50,641 nt of DNA from VMEP01 sp964414265. GTDB lineage: Bacteria; Patescibacteriota; Minisyncoccia; Phycocordibacterales; VMEP01. Position 1 is the first letter of the stretch. Each line of letters opens with the position of its first letter. The position numbers and the translations under genes were made by a program. Where the stretch lies: assembly GCA_964414265.1 (NCBI GenBank), contig CAYPVT010000001.1, positions 1-50,641 of the forward strand. Direction: 5' to 3'. The notes beneath the pieces were generated by a model, which was given only the letters and a program-made list of their open reading frames with translations, searched no databases and was not told the origin of the DNA. Positions 25,308-33,263 of the stretch are shown here, one piece after another.

Positions 25308-27467
25308 ATGCAAACAACCTTTGAAGAAAAAACTCCAATATCTTCTCTTTTTAGGTTAAACCAATCTCAAAAGGAAGCTCTTGTTAAACTAAAAATAATA
25401 ACGGTAAGAGATCTTCTTTATCACCTTCCCTCGCGCTATATAGACTTTGGTTCGTCTCAAGCAATTTTATCTTCTCGTTCTGGCGACCGAGTTATTTTTT
25501 TTGGGAAACTAACTAACCTCAAAACAAGCAAAGCCTTCCGAAAAAAAATTCCGATGGCCGAAGGCACTCTCACCGACCACACAGGCCCAATAAAAATAGT
25601 TTGGTTCAACCAACCATATCTTGCAAAAATGATTCCCGCTGAATCTTCCGTGAGAGTAAGTGGTGTTATTTCAGAAAGAAATGGTTCGAGATATCTAGCA
25701 AACCCAGATATAGAGCGTGTTGCGAGCCTTCCTCTTCAAAACGGGCTATTAGGCGAGGCAGTCACAACCGAAAGCATGATTCCTGTATACGAGGAAAGTA
25801 AGGGAATCTCTTCTTTGTGGTTTCAGCACTCAATAAGAAAATTACTTCAGGCAAATTTTTTAAATACCCTAGATGATCCAATCCCAAGCGAAATTCTTAC
25901 AAAATACAAACTTCCGCAACTAAAAGATGCGCTCATTTTTATACACAATCCAAAAAATGAATCTCACGCTTCTGCGGCGCGCAAACGTTTCGCTTTCGAA
26001 GAAGTTTTTTTCATCCAACTACAACGACAACAAGCGAAATTTGAATTTGAGAAAAATAATTCATTTGTTATAGAACCCGACAAAGAAGATGTTCAAGAGT
26101 TTATTGAACGCTTCCCTTTTGAAGCAACCGAGGCGCAGAACAACGCAATAAAAGACATCTTGGAAGATTTCAAAAGTGGAAAACCAATGTCGCGCCTACT
26201 TGAAGGAGATGTTGGCTCTGGAAAAACTGCTGTTGCGGCAGCTGCCTCTTACGCAGTTATTTCCACAAGCCCTAAAGAAAACCACGCCGCCAGAACGCAG
26301 GTTGCTTATATGGCACCAACTGAAATATTGGCTTCTCAACATTTTGAATCCTTCATAAAATATTTTACCCATATGAATATCTCTGTTGGTTTAATTACTG
26401 GTTCAGGGTGTAGAAAATTTCCATCAAAAGTAAATCCGAATTCTTGGACGAACATCTCAAGAACTCAATTTCTGAAATGGGTGGCGAACGGAGAAATTCC
26501 AATCGTCATTGGAACACACGCCTTAATACAAAAAAGTGTTTCTTTTAAAAACTTGGGTTTGGTTGTTATTGATGAGCAACATCGATTCGGCACAAACCAG
26601 CGAATGCGTCTCGCTCGCAAAGATACTTCCGCTCCACACCTTCTTTCAATGACCGCAACTCCAATCCCCCGCACGCTCGCACTAACCGTCTATGGAGACT
26701 TAGATTTAACACTAATAGATGAAATGCCTGTCGGGCGAAAACAAGTTATTACAGAAATTGTCACCAAAGGAAAACGCGAAAAAGTTTATGAAAAAATCCA
26801 AGAAGAAATTACTGCCGGTAGGCAGGCATATATAATTTGTCCACGAATTGATGAGCCAGACCCTGATAAATCAATGGCGCTAAATGCGAAGTCGGTAACA
26901 GCCGAAGCTAAGCGGTTAAAGAAAAGTGTTTTCCCAAAATCTACTATTGGAATTTTGCACAGCAAGATGAAGCGCGAAGAACGCGACCGAGTGATGGAGG
27001 ATTTCCTTTTGGGAAAAATGAATATTCTGGTTGCAACTTCTGTGGTAGAGGTTGGGTTGAATGTTCCCAATGCGACTTCAATTATTATTGAGGGTGCTGA
27101 AAGGTTTGGGCTAGCTCAACTTCACCAACTTCGCGGACGAGTCCAGCGAAGTAGTCATCAATCATATTGTTATTTATTCCCTGAATCAGATAACGAGAAA
27201 TCAAAAGCTCGACTAAAAGCAATTACTGAAGCGAAAAATGGATTTGAGCTTGCTGAACTTGATTTAAAACTACGTGGCCCAGGAGAACTCTCTGGCGGAA
27301 AACAATGGGGGCTTTCTGATATTGGAATGGAAGCTCTAAAAAATCTTAAAATGGTGGAGGCAGCGCGAGAGGAAGCAAAGAAAATAATTATTGAAAACAA
27401 ACTCACTAAATATCCTAGACTTAAAGAAAAACTAGCCGAAAAAGAAGCGACAATACATTTTGAGTAG
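25308..27467 (+). CDS. recG: ATP-dependent DNA helicase RecG
   Basis: Reverses stalled replication forks and moves branch points. The 719-residue product has the N-terminal wedge (OB fold, about 60-160), then a superfamily 2 helicase core: Walker A EGDVGSGKTAVAA (motif I), VIDEQHRFG (motif II, DEQH), SMTATPIPRTLA (motif III), and the second RecA domain with ATSVVEVGLNVPNAT and QLHQLRGRVQRS (motif VI). The C-terminal TRG region ELAELDLKLRGPGELSG is present. There is an insert of about 25 residues after TGSGCRKFPSKVN, which is not usual. Confidence 0.97.
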   Translation: MQTTFEEKTPISSLFRLNQSQKEALVKLKIITVRDLLYHLPSRYIDFGSSQAILSSRSGDRVIFFGKLTNLKTSKAFRKKIPMAEGTLTDHTGPIKIVWFNQPYLAKMIPAESSVRVSGVISERNGSRYLANPDIERVASLPLQNGLLGEAVTTESMIPVYEESKGISSLWFQHSIRKLLQANFLNTLDDPIPSEILTKYKLPQLKDALIFIHNPKNESHASAARKRFAFEEVFFIQLQRQQAKFEFEKNNSFVIEPDKEDVQEFIERFPFEATEAQNNAIKDILEDFKSGKPMSRLLEGDVGSGKTAVAAAASYAVISTSPKENHAARTQVAYMAPTEILASQHFESFIKYFTHMNISVGLITGSGCRKFPSKVNPNSWTNISRTQFLKWVANGEIPIVIGTHALIQKSVSFKNLGLVVIDEQHRFGTNQRMRLARKDTSAPHLLSMTATPIPRTLALTVYGDLDLTLIDEMPVGRKQVITEIVTKGKREKVYEKIQEEITAGRQAYIICPRIDEPDPDKSMALNAKSVTAEAKRLKKSVFPKSTIGILHSKMKREERDRVMEDFLLGKMNILVATSVVEVGLNVPNATSIIIEGAERFGLAQLHQLRGRVQRSSHQSYCYLFPESDNEKSKARLKAITEAKNGFELAELDLKLRGPGELSGGKQWGLSDIGMEALKNLKMVEAAREEAKKIIIENKLTKYPRLKEKLAEKEATIHFE

Positions 27468-27483
27468 AGACTGGAAATATATG

Positions 27484-27557
27484 TCCGCCCTCCTGGATTC
27501 GAACCAGGGACCGCAGAGGTATAAGCTCTGTGCTCTAACCAACTGAGCTAAGGGCGG
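27484..27557 (-). tRNA. tRNA-Ile (anticodon TAT)
   Basis: Acceptor CCGCCCT/AGGGCGG, D arm GCTCAGTTGGTTAGAGC, anticodon stem CAGAG/CTCTG with loop CTTATAC (TAT, Ile codon AUA), T arm CCTGGTTCGAATCCAGG, discriminator A, no CCA. A UAU anticodon reads AUA without lysidine, which is uncommon in bacteria that rely on tRNA-Ile2 with CAU. Confidence 0.88.
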
Positions 27558-27584
27558 ACGCATATTTTCAATCAAGTTCACTAG

Positions 27585-27666
27585 TTATTATAAGCACCTG
27601 TGCTCCCCGCCCGAACGACTGATGTCGTCCAGTCGGGCGGGTAACCAACTGAGCTAAGGGTGGACA
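27585..27666 (-). pseudogene. Relic of a tRNA-Ile 5' half split by a palindrome
   Basis: On the minus strand GTCCACCCTTAGCTCAGTTGGTTA matches tRNA-Ile up to the D loop, then a palindrome (27606-27641, arms CCCGCCCGA/TCGGGCGGG) is inserted, after which GAGCACAG continues the D stem and the text ends near CTTATAA at the anticodon. The 3' half is missing, so it cannot be a working tRNA. It stands directly upstream of the intact tRNA-Ile. Confidence 0.8.
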
Positions 27667-27774
27667 AAAAACTCTAACTTAATCACATCAATAGAACGTA
27701 AATCGAAGTTTACATTTTCAAGAGAAACTGCACAAGTTTCCGTTCCAACTATAAAAACAACCTCTTAGACAAAA

Positions 27775-27783
27775 TGTTATACT
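27775..27783 (+). promoter_or_regulatory. Extended -10 promoter of the PHP gene
   Basis: TGTTATACT, a TGn extension with TATACT, ends 23 bases before the ATG at 27807. No matching -35 box is clear, as is usual for extended -10 promoters. Confidence 0.5.
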
Positions 27784-27806
27784 GACGGCTCAAAATACCA
27801 CACGAA

Positions 27807-28799
27807 ATGAAAAACATAGAATCCCTACATAATCATACAAAAATTTCAGACGGCGATTTAAGCCACAAAGAAGTTCTAACTCTCGCCCAAAAACTTGGCT
27901 ACAAAACTTTAGCTTTTACCGACCACGATGTTTTGCCGAGCGACAAAACACTTACCTTTCTAAAAAAATACAAAGGTCCTGTGAATGTGGTTATGGGAAT
28001 TGAAATTTCTGCAAAGCACCCCAAAGAGGCTCTCCGTGGAAACGGCACACTACACGTAATAGGTTTATTTGTTGACCCTCGAAATAAAAAACTTCGCGCG
28101 TTCACGGAAAAAATAGCACGATTGAGAATTACCCGCATGAAAAAGACGGTTTTAAATCTTCAGAAATACGGTCTTTCTATAACAGCCGAGGAGTGTCTTC
28201 GTAAGGCTGGCGAAGGAACAGTTGGCAAACCACATATCGTTTCTGTTCTTCTTTCGAAAAAGAAGAATCTTCTTATTTTCAAGAAATCTATAGAAGAAAT
28301 GAAAGAGGCTTCAAAAACAAACGAAAAAATTAAAAAAGAATATGAACTAATGATGAACGTTGGTGAATATCAATACCCTTATAGTCTTTTTCTTGGGCAT
28401 CACGCCTTTAAACCGTGCTCTGTTGAAATAGACGACCGACCAGACTTAGACGAAGCGGTTAAACTTATTCGAAACGCTGGAGGGCTTGCTTTTATCGCCC
28501 ACTATTTCACCACCGCAAAAGAGATTCCGCTAAAACTAGTAGAAAAACTTTTAAAACAAAAGCGTATTGATGGTCTTGAGACAACTTACGGGCTAGGTTT
28601 TAAGGGTAAATTTAAGAAGGAAATAAAAAAAGAACAAGAAATACTAAAAGGATTGATAAAAAAATACAAAGCACTTGAAAGTGGTGGTGGTGACTCACAC
28701 ACAAAAAAAGATTATGAATTCTATGCTTCTAAAAAATCTAATTATGAAAACGTGCAAGGAAAAGTAGCTTTGATTTCTGAACGATTAAACCTTAAGTAA
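27807..28799 (+). CDS. PHP-domain metal-dependent phosphoesterase
   Basis: A 330-residue protein that opens with the PHP metal site LHNHTKISDGDLSHKEVLTLAQKLGYKTLAFTDHD (His-x-His and Asp-His), followed by further ligands in GIEISAKH, AFIAHYFTTA and a final GGGDSHTKKD. These enzymes release phosphate from nucleotides, amino acids or sugar phosphates; the substrate cannot be told. Stands alone on the plus strand, convergent with ftsH. Confidence 0.88.
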   Translation: MKNIESLHNHTKISDGDLSHKEVLTLAQKLGYKTLAFTDHDVLPSDKTLTFLKKYKGPVNVVMGIEISAKHPKEALRGNGTLHVIGLFVDPRNKKLRAFTEKIARLRITRMKKTVLNLQKYGLSITAEECLRKAGEGTVGKPHIVSVLLSKKKNLLIFKKSIEEMKEASKTNEKIKKEYELMMNVGEYQYPYSLFLGHHAFKPCSVEIDDRPDLDEAVKLIRNAGGLAFIAHYFTTAKEIPLKLVEKLLKQKRIDGLETTYGLGFKGKFKKEIKKEQEILKGLIKKYKALESGGGDSHTKKDYEFYASKKSNYENVQGKVALISERLNLK

Positions 28800-28848
28800 C
28801 AAAAAAAGATCAACATTTGATAATCTTTTTCCCTGTATTCAAATCCCC

Positions 28849-28938
28849 AAAATACCCCCAAAGAACATTGCGGAGCACGACGGTGCGAGCATAGTAAATT
28901 TTTAGCAAAAAATTATACGTGTTCTTTGGGGGTATTTT
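28849..28938. repeat. Two-hairpin element at the tip of a 19-bp terminator stem
   Basis: Arms AAAATACCCCCAAAGAACA (28849-28867) and its exact reverse complement (28920-28938) enclose a 52-base core: TTGCGGAGCACGACGGTGCGAG, then a hairpin with apex TTTAGCAAA and CGTG. It lies between the convergent PHP and ftsH genes and may serve as a two-way terminator with an element at its tip. This accounts for the gap 28800-28960. Confidence 0.88.
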
Positions 28939-28960
28939 AAAAAACTTTCTGAAGAAAAAA

Positions 28961-30895
28961 CTAACTAACTATATCAATTCCCTCTCCCTTCTTTGGCATT
29001 ATGCCGTTGGCAACAAGGATTTTTTCAAACTCTTCTCGCTCAATCGTTTCAACTGAAATAAGTTCTTTGGCAATAGCATCAAGTATTTTTCTATGCGTTT
29101 TTATTTCCGCCTGCGCTTTTTTCATTGAGTCGTTCATTATCTTTGAAACCTCTTCATCAATTTTTGCAGAAACAACTTCGGAATAACCATGATCCGAAAC
29201 ACCCGTTCCAAATAAAACACGCCCACCAGAACCTTCAAGCGCGACTGGTCCCATCTTTTCAGACATTCCATATTTAGTGACCATGTCTCTTGCAAGCGCG
29301 GTTGCTACCTGAAGATCGTTTGATGGTCCTGTTGTTAAGTCACCAAAAACTGTTTCCTCTGCAACGTATCCCCCAAGAGAAACAACAATATCATCCAAAA
29401 ATTCTTTCTTTGATTGTAATTTTCTTTCTTCAATTGGAAGTTTTAATGTGTATCCACCTGCGCGACCCCGAGCGACGATTGAAACTTTGTGCACTGGGTC
29501 GGCATAAGGTAAGACAGATGCAAGTAGCGCATGCCCTGCTTCGTGGTAAGCGGTAATTTCTTTTTCTTTAATAGAAAGAAGGTGGCTCTTTCTTTCTGGA
29601 CCCATCATCACTTTTTCAATTGAACGGATAAGGTCGTATTGAGAAACCTTCTTTCTTATTTCACGCGCTGCCAAAATTGCGCCTTCGTTCATAAGTGAGA
29701 ACAAATCAGCGCCAGAAAAACCAGGGGTGCGTTCAGCAATCACACGGAGATTAACATCTTCGGTTAACGGCTTTTTCAAGCTGTGAATTTTCAAAATCTC
29801 TTCACGTTCGTCGCGGTCTGGTAAATCAAGAATTACTCGACGATCAAAACGTCCCGGGCGAAGCAAAGCTGGGTCTAAAACATCAGGTCTGTTGGTTGCT
29901 GCCATCACGATAACCTTCTCGGTTGGCTCAAAACCATCCATCTCAACTAGAATTTGATTCAATGTTTGCTCGCGTTCATCATTACCCCCGCCAACACCTG
30001 TTCCACGCACACGACCAACAGCGTCAATTTCATCAACGAAAACAATTGATGGAGCTGCTTTCTTTGCCATCATAAATAAGTCGCGTACACGAGAAGCGCC
30101 AACGCCAACAAACATTTCCACGAACTCAGAACCAGATAGATAGAAGAATGGCACGGCAGCTTCCCCTGCTACCGCTCTTGCGAGCAATGTTTTTCCTGTC
30201 CCGGGAGCACCCATCAAAAGAACGCCCTTTGGAATACGCGCGCCAATGTCTAAGAATTTTTTAGGATTTTTCAAAAAGTCGACAATTTCACGCAATTCTT
30301 CTTTTGCTTCTTTCACTCCAGCGACATCTTTAAACGTTACTTTCTGATTTAAATCTAGCGGATCAATAACACGGGCTTTAGATTGTCCGAAAGTAAATGC
30401 TTGCATACCAGCGCCTTTAACTTGTCGGGATAAGAACCAAAAGAAAAAGACAATGAAAAGAACGGGTATAAGAAAAGGCAAAATGTTGAGCAACCAAAAT
30501 GAAACGCCACGGTCATCTGAAATAGATACTTCAACTTTAGATAATTTTTCAGAAGTAACACCGTAGCGCGAAAGTGTTTCAGAAACTGCCAATTCTTTTT
30601 CCTTCTTTGAAGTACGCTCTGTGTCATCAGTAAGTGTGATTTTCAATTCCTCACCAACAACCGAAATCTTTTTTACTTTTCCATCTTGAACTAATTGAGC
30701 AGCCTCCGAGACTGGAATATTTGCTGGTTTTTTAGCGCGCTCGGAAATATATGAGTAGAGAGAAGTTAAAAGTAGAAAAATTAAAAGAGCTGTAGCAATA
30801 TTGCTGACCAATTGAATGGTGGTCATTTTTTTCAATTCTTTTTTGTTCCCCTTTTCGTCTTTTCCGCCCTTCATTTTTGGCATTTTTATTTCCAT
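28961..30895 (-). CDS. ftsH: ATP-dependent zinc metalloprotease FtsH
   Basis: Membrane-bound AAA protease that removes damaged or short-lived proteins. Two membrane segments flank an extracytoplasmic part (about 33-50 and 132-155), followed by the AAA domain with Walker A GAPGTGKT, Walker B IVFVDEIDAVG and the second region of homology ATNRPDVLDPALLRPGRFDRR, then the zinc site HEAGH at about 451-455. The ATG at 30895 is chosen because the longer GTG reading begins inside the promoter -10 box. About 644 residues, usual length. Confidence 0.96.
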   Translation of the reverse strand: MEIKMPKMKGGKDEKGNKKELKKMTTIQLVSNIATALLIFLLLTSLYSYISERAKKPANIPVSEAAQLVQDGKVKKISVVGEELKITLTDDTERTSKKEKELAVSETLSRYGVTSEKLSKVEVSISDDRGVSFWLLNILPFLIPVLFIVFFFWFLSRQVKGAGMQAFTFGQSKARVIDPLDLNQKVTFKDVAGVKEAKEELREIVDFLKNPKKFLDIGARIPKGVLLMGAPGTGKTLLARAVAGEAAVPFFYLSGSEFVEMFVGVGASRVRDLFMMAKKAAPSIVFVDEIDAVGRVRGTGVGGGNDEREQTLNQILVEMDGFEPTEKVIVMAATNRPDVLDPALLRPGRFDRRVILDLPDRDEREEILKIHSLKKPLTEDVNLRVIAERTPGFSGADLFSLMNEGAILAAREIRKKVSQYDLIRSIEKVMMGPERKSHLLSIKEKEITAYHEAGHALLASVLPYADPVHKVSIVARGRAGGYTLKLPIEERKLQSKKEFLDDIVVSLGGYVAEETVFGDLTTGPSNDLQVATALARDMVTKYGMSEKMGPVALEGSGGRVLFGTGVSDHGYSEVVSAKIDEEVSKIMNDSMKKAQAEIKTHRKILDAIAKELISVETIEREEFEKILVANGIMPKKGEGIDIVS

Positions 30896-30904
30896 AGTTT
30901 CGAC

Positions 30905-30933
30905 ATTATACACCAGTTTTAAATAGTGTTGAA
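30905..30933 (-). promoter_or_regulatory. Sigma-70-type promoter of ftsH
   Basis: On the minus strand TTCAAC, a 17-base spacer and TATAAT (30910-30905). The start codon chosen lies ten bases downstream of the -10 box, so the transcript would have almost no leader. Confidence 0.65.
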
Positions 30934-30941
30934 TCGTTTAA

Positions 30942-31033
30942 GCATACACCCCTAAAATACACGCGTAAAATTCTGCTGAATTTTCGCTCTGCTCGATTCG
31001 TCAATCTGCGCAAGGTATTTTAGGGGTGTATGC
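30942..31033. repeat. Two-hairpin element at the tip of a 19-bp inverted repeat upstream of ftsH
   Basis: Arms GCATACACCCCTAAAATAC (30942-30960) and its exact reverse complement (31015-31033) hold a core with the hairpin AAAATT-CTGCTG-AATTTT (CAGCAG on the other strand) and a degenerate first hairpin. The element is oriented on the minus strand relative to the consensus. No gene lies between 30914 and 31391. Confidence 0.85.
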
Positions 31034-31079
31034 GGGAAGTAAAATACCCAGAAACGCACACAAAACTTCCCGTCTGCCG

Positions 31080-31150
31080 ACAAGCAGGTCAGCCTCCGTC
31101 TCTCAATTACTTCGTTTATCGCAATTAAGCGTCGCGCTGTGCAAGGTCTT
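31080..31150 (-). repeat. Partial copy of the tRNA-Ser array module
   Basis: Read on the minus strand it contains GCTTAATTGCGATAAACGAAG, here split by one base from the tRNA-Ser version, then AATTGAGAGACGGAGGCTG, which matches 23867-23906 almost throughout. The rest of 31044-31221 shows no further structure that I can name. Confidence 0.6.
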
Positions 31151-31221
31151 TCAAGCGTACCTCGTGGATTTTAGACCCAAAAACTAATTTTCTTTACTTT
31201 GATTTTTCTTAAAAATCTAGA

Positions 31222-31360
31222 CTTTTCCATTAAAAAACATTACCTGCCCGCGTGTACCTGTCTGCGTGTACGCACAGGCAGACGCGCAGGCGGGCGGAGC
31301 GCGACGGCGCGAGTATAGAAAAATTCAGCAGAATTTTATCGTGTTTTTTAATGGAAAAGT
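31222..31360 (+). repeat. Two-hairpin element at the tip of an 18-bp inverted repeat
   Basis: Arms CTTTTCCATTAAAAAACA (31222-31239) and the exact reverse complement (31343-31360). The first hairpin is enlarged by a nested palindrome with CCTGCCCGCGTGTAC and TGCGCAGGCGGGCGG-like arms; then GGAGCGCGACGGCGCGAG and the hairpin AAAATT-CAGCAG-AATTTT follow. It stands just before the smpB promoter. Confidence 0.85.
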
Positions 31361-31376
31361 AAAAACTAATAACTCA

Positions 31377-31385
31377 TGTTAAAAT
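31377..31385 (+). promoter_or_regulatory. Extended -10 promoter of smpB
   Basis: TGTTAAAAT (TGn plus TAAAAT) ends six bases before the smpB ATG at 31392, so the transcript is expected to start at or next to the A of the ATG. Confidence 0.5.
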
Positions 31386-31391
31386 TGCCCC

Positions 31392-31838
31392 ATGTCTTCT
31401 TTCATAGAAAACAAAAAAGCCAGATTTAACTACGAAATCACAGAAACGCTAGAAGCTGGTATTGAGCTTTTAGGTCCTGAGGTTAAATCTATTAAAGGAG
31501 GTATGGGTTCCCTTGAAGGAGCTTATGCTGTCGTCCGTGGTGGCGAGGTGTTTTTGCTTGGCTCAAATATACCGCCATACCAAGCCGGAAATATGCCAAA
31601 AGGTTATGATCCCCTCCGCACCAGAAAACTCCTTCTCACCAAGAAAGAAATCATTGAACTTTCCCAAATGGAGCAAGAAAAGAAGTTGACAATAGTGCCA
31701 CTTTCGATGTATAATAAAGGTGGAAAAGTGAAGGTGTCGCTCGGAGTTGCTCGCGGTAAGAAGAAATTCGATAAACGCGAAACAATAAAAAAACGAGACG
31801 ACATGCGTGAAATAAGGAGAACTTTGAAAAACATGTAG
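31392..31838 (+). CDS. smpB: SsrA-binding protein SmpB
   Basis: Brings tmRNA to stalled ribosomes. The 148-residue product has the family's opening NKKARFNYEITETLEAGIELLGPEVKSIK, the central GGEVFLLGSNIPPY and the basic tail KKKFDKRETIKKRDDMREIRR. tmRNA is encoded about 340 bases downstream on the same strand, with one GIY-YIG gene between. The TAG stop is followed by the next ATG after one base. Confidence 0.97.
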   Translation: MSSFIENKKARFNYEITETLEAGIELLGPEVKSIKGGMGSLEGAYAVVRGGEVFLLGSNIPPYQAGNMPKGYDPLRTRKLLLTKKEIIELSQMEQEKKLTIVPLSMYNKGGKVKVSLGVARGKKKFDKRETIKKRDDMREIRRTLKNM

Positions 31839-31839
31839 T

Positions 31840-32109
31840 ATGCCCTATTTTGTTTATATTCTACTCAGTTTAAAAGACGAGAAACTATATGTAGGATGTA
31901 CAGAAAATCTTGAACGTAGAATCAAAGACCACAATCAAGGCAAAGTTATCGCAACTGTAAAACGCCGACCACTTGAAATTATTTATTCTGAAAAATTAGA
32001 CGATAAAAGTGAAGCGTTCAACAGAGAGAGGTTCCTAAAAAGTCTGTGGTCGGTTAGATTCAAACAAAAGATTTTAAAGAAATATAAACAAAATAGGGTG
32101 TGCCATTAA
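31840..32109 (+). CDS. GIY-YIG domain protein, smpB-tmRNA-linked
   Basis: An 89-residue single-domain GIY-YIG protein: FVYILLS for the GIY strand, LYVGCTENLERRIKDHN for the YIG strand and Arg, and the Glu in EAFNRERFLKSLWSVRFK. It starts one base after smpB and is translated in line with it. An 18-bp exact inverted repeat (31843-31860 and 32081-32098) lies at its two ends, inside the coding sequence. Similar genes in CPR genomes are of unknown role; a second one stands at tRNA-Asp in this window. Confidence 0.85.
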   Translation: MPYFVYILLSLKDEKLYVGCTENLERRIKDHNQGKVIATVKRRPLEIIYSEKLDDKSEAFNRERFLKSLWSVRFKQKILKKYKQNRVCH

Positions 32110-32116
32110 ATTGGCT

Positions 32117-32170
32117 AAACCATTTTCTAAAGAAAATGGTCGCCCGAACATTTTTGCAACAAAAATGTTT
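32117..32170. terminator. Two adjacent hairpins before tmRNA
   Basis: ACCATTTTCT/AGAAAATGGT followed by AACATTTTTG/CAAAAATGTT. They could end transcription of smpB and its GIY-YIG partner. The second, with its CGAACA...TGTTTTAG frame, recurs at 34884-34911. Confidence 0.6.
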
Positions 32171-32173
32171 TAG

Positions 32174-32572
32174 GGGGATGATTTGCTTAGACAGCTGACC
32201 ATTCTCGCGCGCGCAAGCCAAGCTGTGATGACTTGTTAAACCGTCACAAAACATAAGTGCAAACAAAACTGCACAGGGCTTATCTGTTTCTCCTTATTTT
32301 AAGGCAAACAGCTTCGCCGTCGCTTTCGCTTAATAAAATAAGCTAAGGTCGTTCGTCACATTGCAGTCTGGTAGATGTGAACGGGCGTTATATTTCCGGA
32401 CTAAGCGTATTTCACTTCTCGGGGATACTAACTAAAAAACATAGAGGATAAGTGTGAAAGGATTTTGTTTGCTTTAAACCTTTCGTGCTGAAAACAAAAA
32501 AACAAACTAAGCTTCGTAGACCCGCGCTTGAAAATCATCTGCACGGGGGTTCGAAACCCCCCATCTCCACCA
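32174..32572 (+). ncRNA. ssrA: tmRNA (transfer-messenger RNA)
   Basis: Rescues stalled ribosomes and tags the unfinished protein. The acceptor GGGGATG (32174-32180) pairs with CATCTCC (32562-32568), followed by ACCA. The T arm GGGGGTTCGAAACCCCC is present. The resume frame GCA AAC AGC TTC GCC GTC GCT TTC GCT TAA TAA gives the tag ANSFAVAFA with two stops. The region before it can form the first pseudoknot, and later stem-forming stretches fit further pseudoknots. Length about 399 bases. The neighbour smpB supports the call. Confidence 0.95.
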
Positions 32573-32583
32573 TTAAAAACATT
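32565..32583 (+). other. Candidate attachment site at the tmRNA 3' end (left)
   Basis: CTCCACCATTAAAAACATT, the last eight bases of tmRNA and eleven bases beyond, recurs exactly at 37904-37922, at the far end of the accessory region. tmRNA 3' ends are common integration sites. No integrase gene lies between the two copies. Confidence 0.45.
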
Positions 32584-32622
32584 AGCGTCCCCAAGGGGCG
32601 CTTTTGTTTTTTGGTGGAGATG
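32573..32622 (+). terminator. tmRNA terminator with inverted copy of the tmRNA 3' end
   Basis: Stem AGCGTCCCC/GGGGCGCT followed by TTTTGTTTTTT ends the transcript. Directly after it TGGTGGAGATG (32612-32622) is the exact reverse complement of the tmRNA 3' end CATCTCCACCA (32562-32572). Confidence 0.85.
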
Positions 32623-32850
32623 AGCGAGCAAACTGCTTTGCTCGCGTGGGGGAGTTGAAAGTCGGAGCATGTCGCTTGCGACAGCGAGACGGGGTCGAGA
32701 GTACTTAGTGCTCGCAAATTGCAAAGCAATTGAGAACACTTAGTAACTCGTGACCGACGAACCCTGGGGTTTCGAAAGACGGAGGCTGACGAGCCGAGTC
32801 GGGGTCGCGGAAATTTTCAGCAGAAAATTATCTGTGACCAACCACCCTTA
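32623..32850 (+). repeat. Element array downstream of tmRNA
   Basis: Begins AGCGAGCAAACTG...CTTTGCTCGCGTG as in the tRNA-Ser array, then GGGGAGTTGAAAGTCGGAGC with hairpin TGTCGC/GCGACA, a linker with CAAATTGC/GCAATTG, then a second core starting GGGGTTTCGAAAGACGGAGG with hairpin GGCT/AGCC-like arms, GTCGGGGTCGCGG and the hairpin TTTT-CAGCAG-AAAA (loop 32818-32823), ending GTGACC. Both cores open with a T-arm-like TTGAA or TTCGAA. No gene is seen in 32573-32903. Confidence 0.82.
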
Positions 32851-32903
32851 TCGAATTAATTAGCGAAAACTTTTTCAACCAACAAACCTGCTTTTATTTT
32901 TCT

Positions 32904-33263
32904 TTAAAAAGACTTAGTGAAATCCTTCCCTGTTTTACTATCTGTGTAAATAATCACACAATTATCATTCAGAACTGTATCCACGTAGATAATTGGGGTA
33001 TAACGCCACTCTGATACGTTACCCCATTTCTCGTCCTCTGTTTTATAAATATTCAAACAATCTATTTTTCTCTTGGCTATATAGTCTGTGTTTTGTTTCT
33101 CTGTCTCTGCTTGTAATTCTTTAAACTGTTGCTTCTCGATAGATTTTTGTTTACTTATTTGACTAGCATAATAAAAACCACCTAAAATAATACTTGCTAT
33201 TAAAACTGTAGCTGGTAGCGATAAATTATTCAGTTTTTTTATGTTGTTAATTACCCCCTTCAT
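32904..33263 (-). CDS. Small single-pass membrane protein, island paralogue A
   Basis: About 119 residues from the ATG at 33263; the longer reading has no good start and runs through repeat sequence. N-terminal MKGVINNIKKLNNLSLPATVLIASIILGGFYYASQISKQKSIEKQQ gives one membrane segment (about 17-36) and a coiled-coil-like stretch. The C-terminal domain contains two Cys and is of unknown kind. The N-terminal part and the upstream bases are shared with the gene at 34371-34799. Confidence 0.7.
   Translation of the reverse strand: MKGVINNIKKLNNLSLPATVLIASIILGGFYYASQISKQKSIEKQQFKELQAETEKQNTDYIAKRKIDCLNIYKTEDEKWGNVSEWRYTPIIYVDTVLNDNCVIIYTDSKTGKDFTKSF

Noticed and set aside
30355..30627. Minus-strand frame inside ftsH
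   Set aside because: Another frame of the ftsH coding strand; codon use and domain content belong to ftsH.
32428..32739. Minus-strand frame of about 100 codons over the tmRNA 3' half
   Set aside because: It is antisense to tmRNA and its element array; no start signal or known domain.
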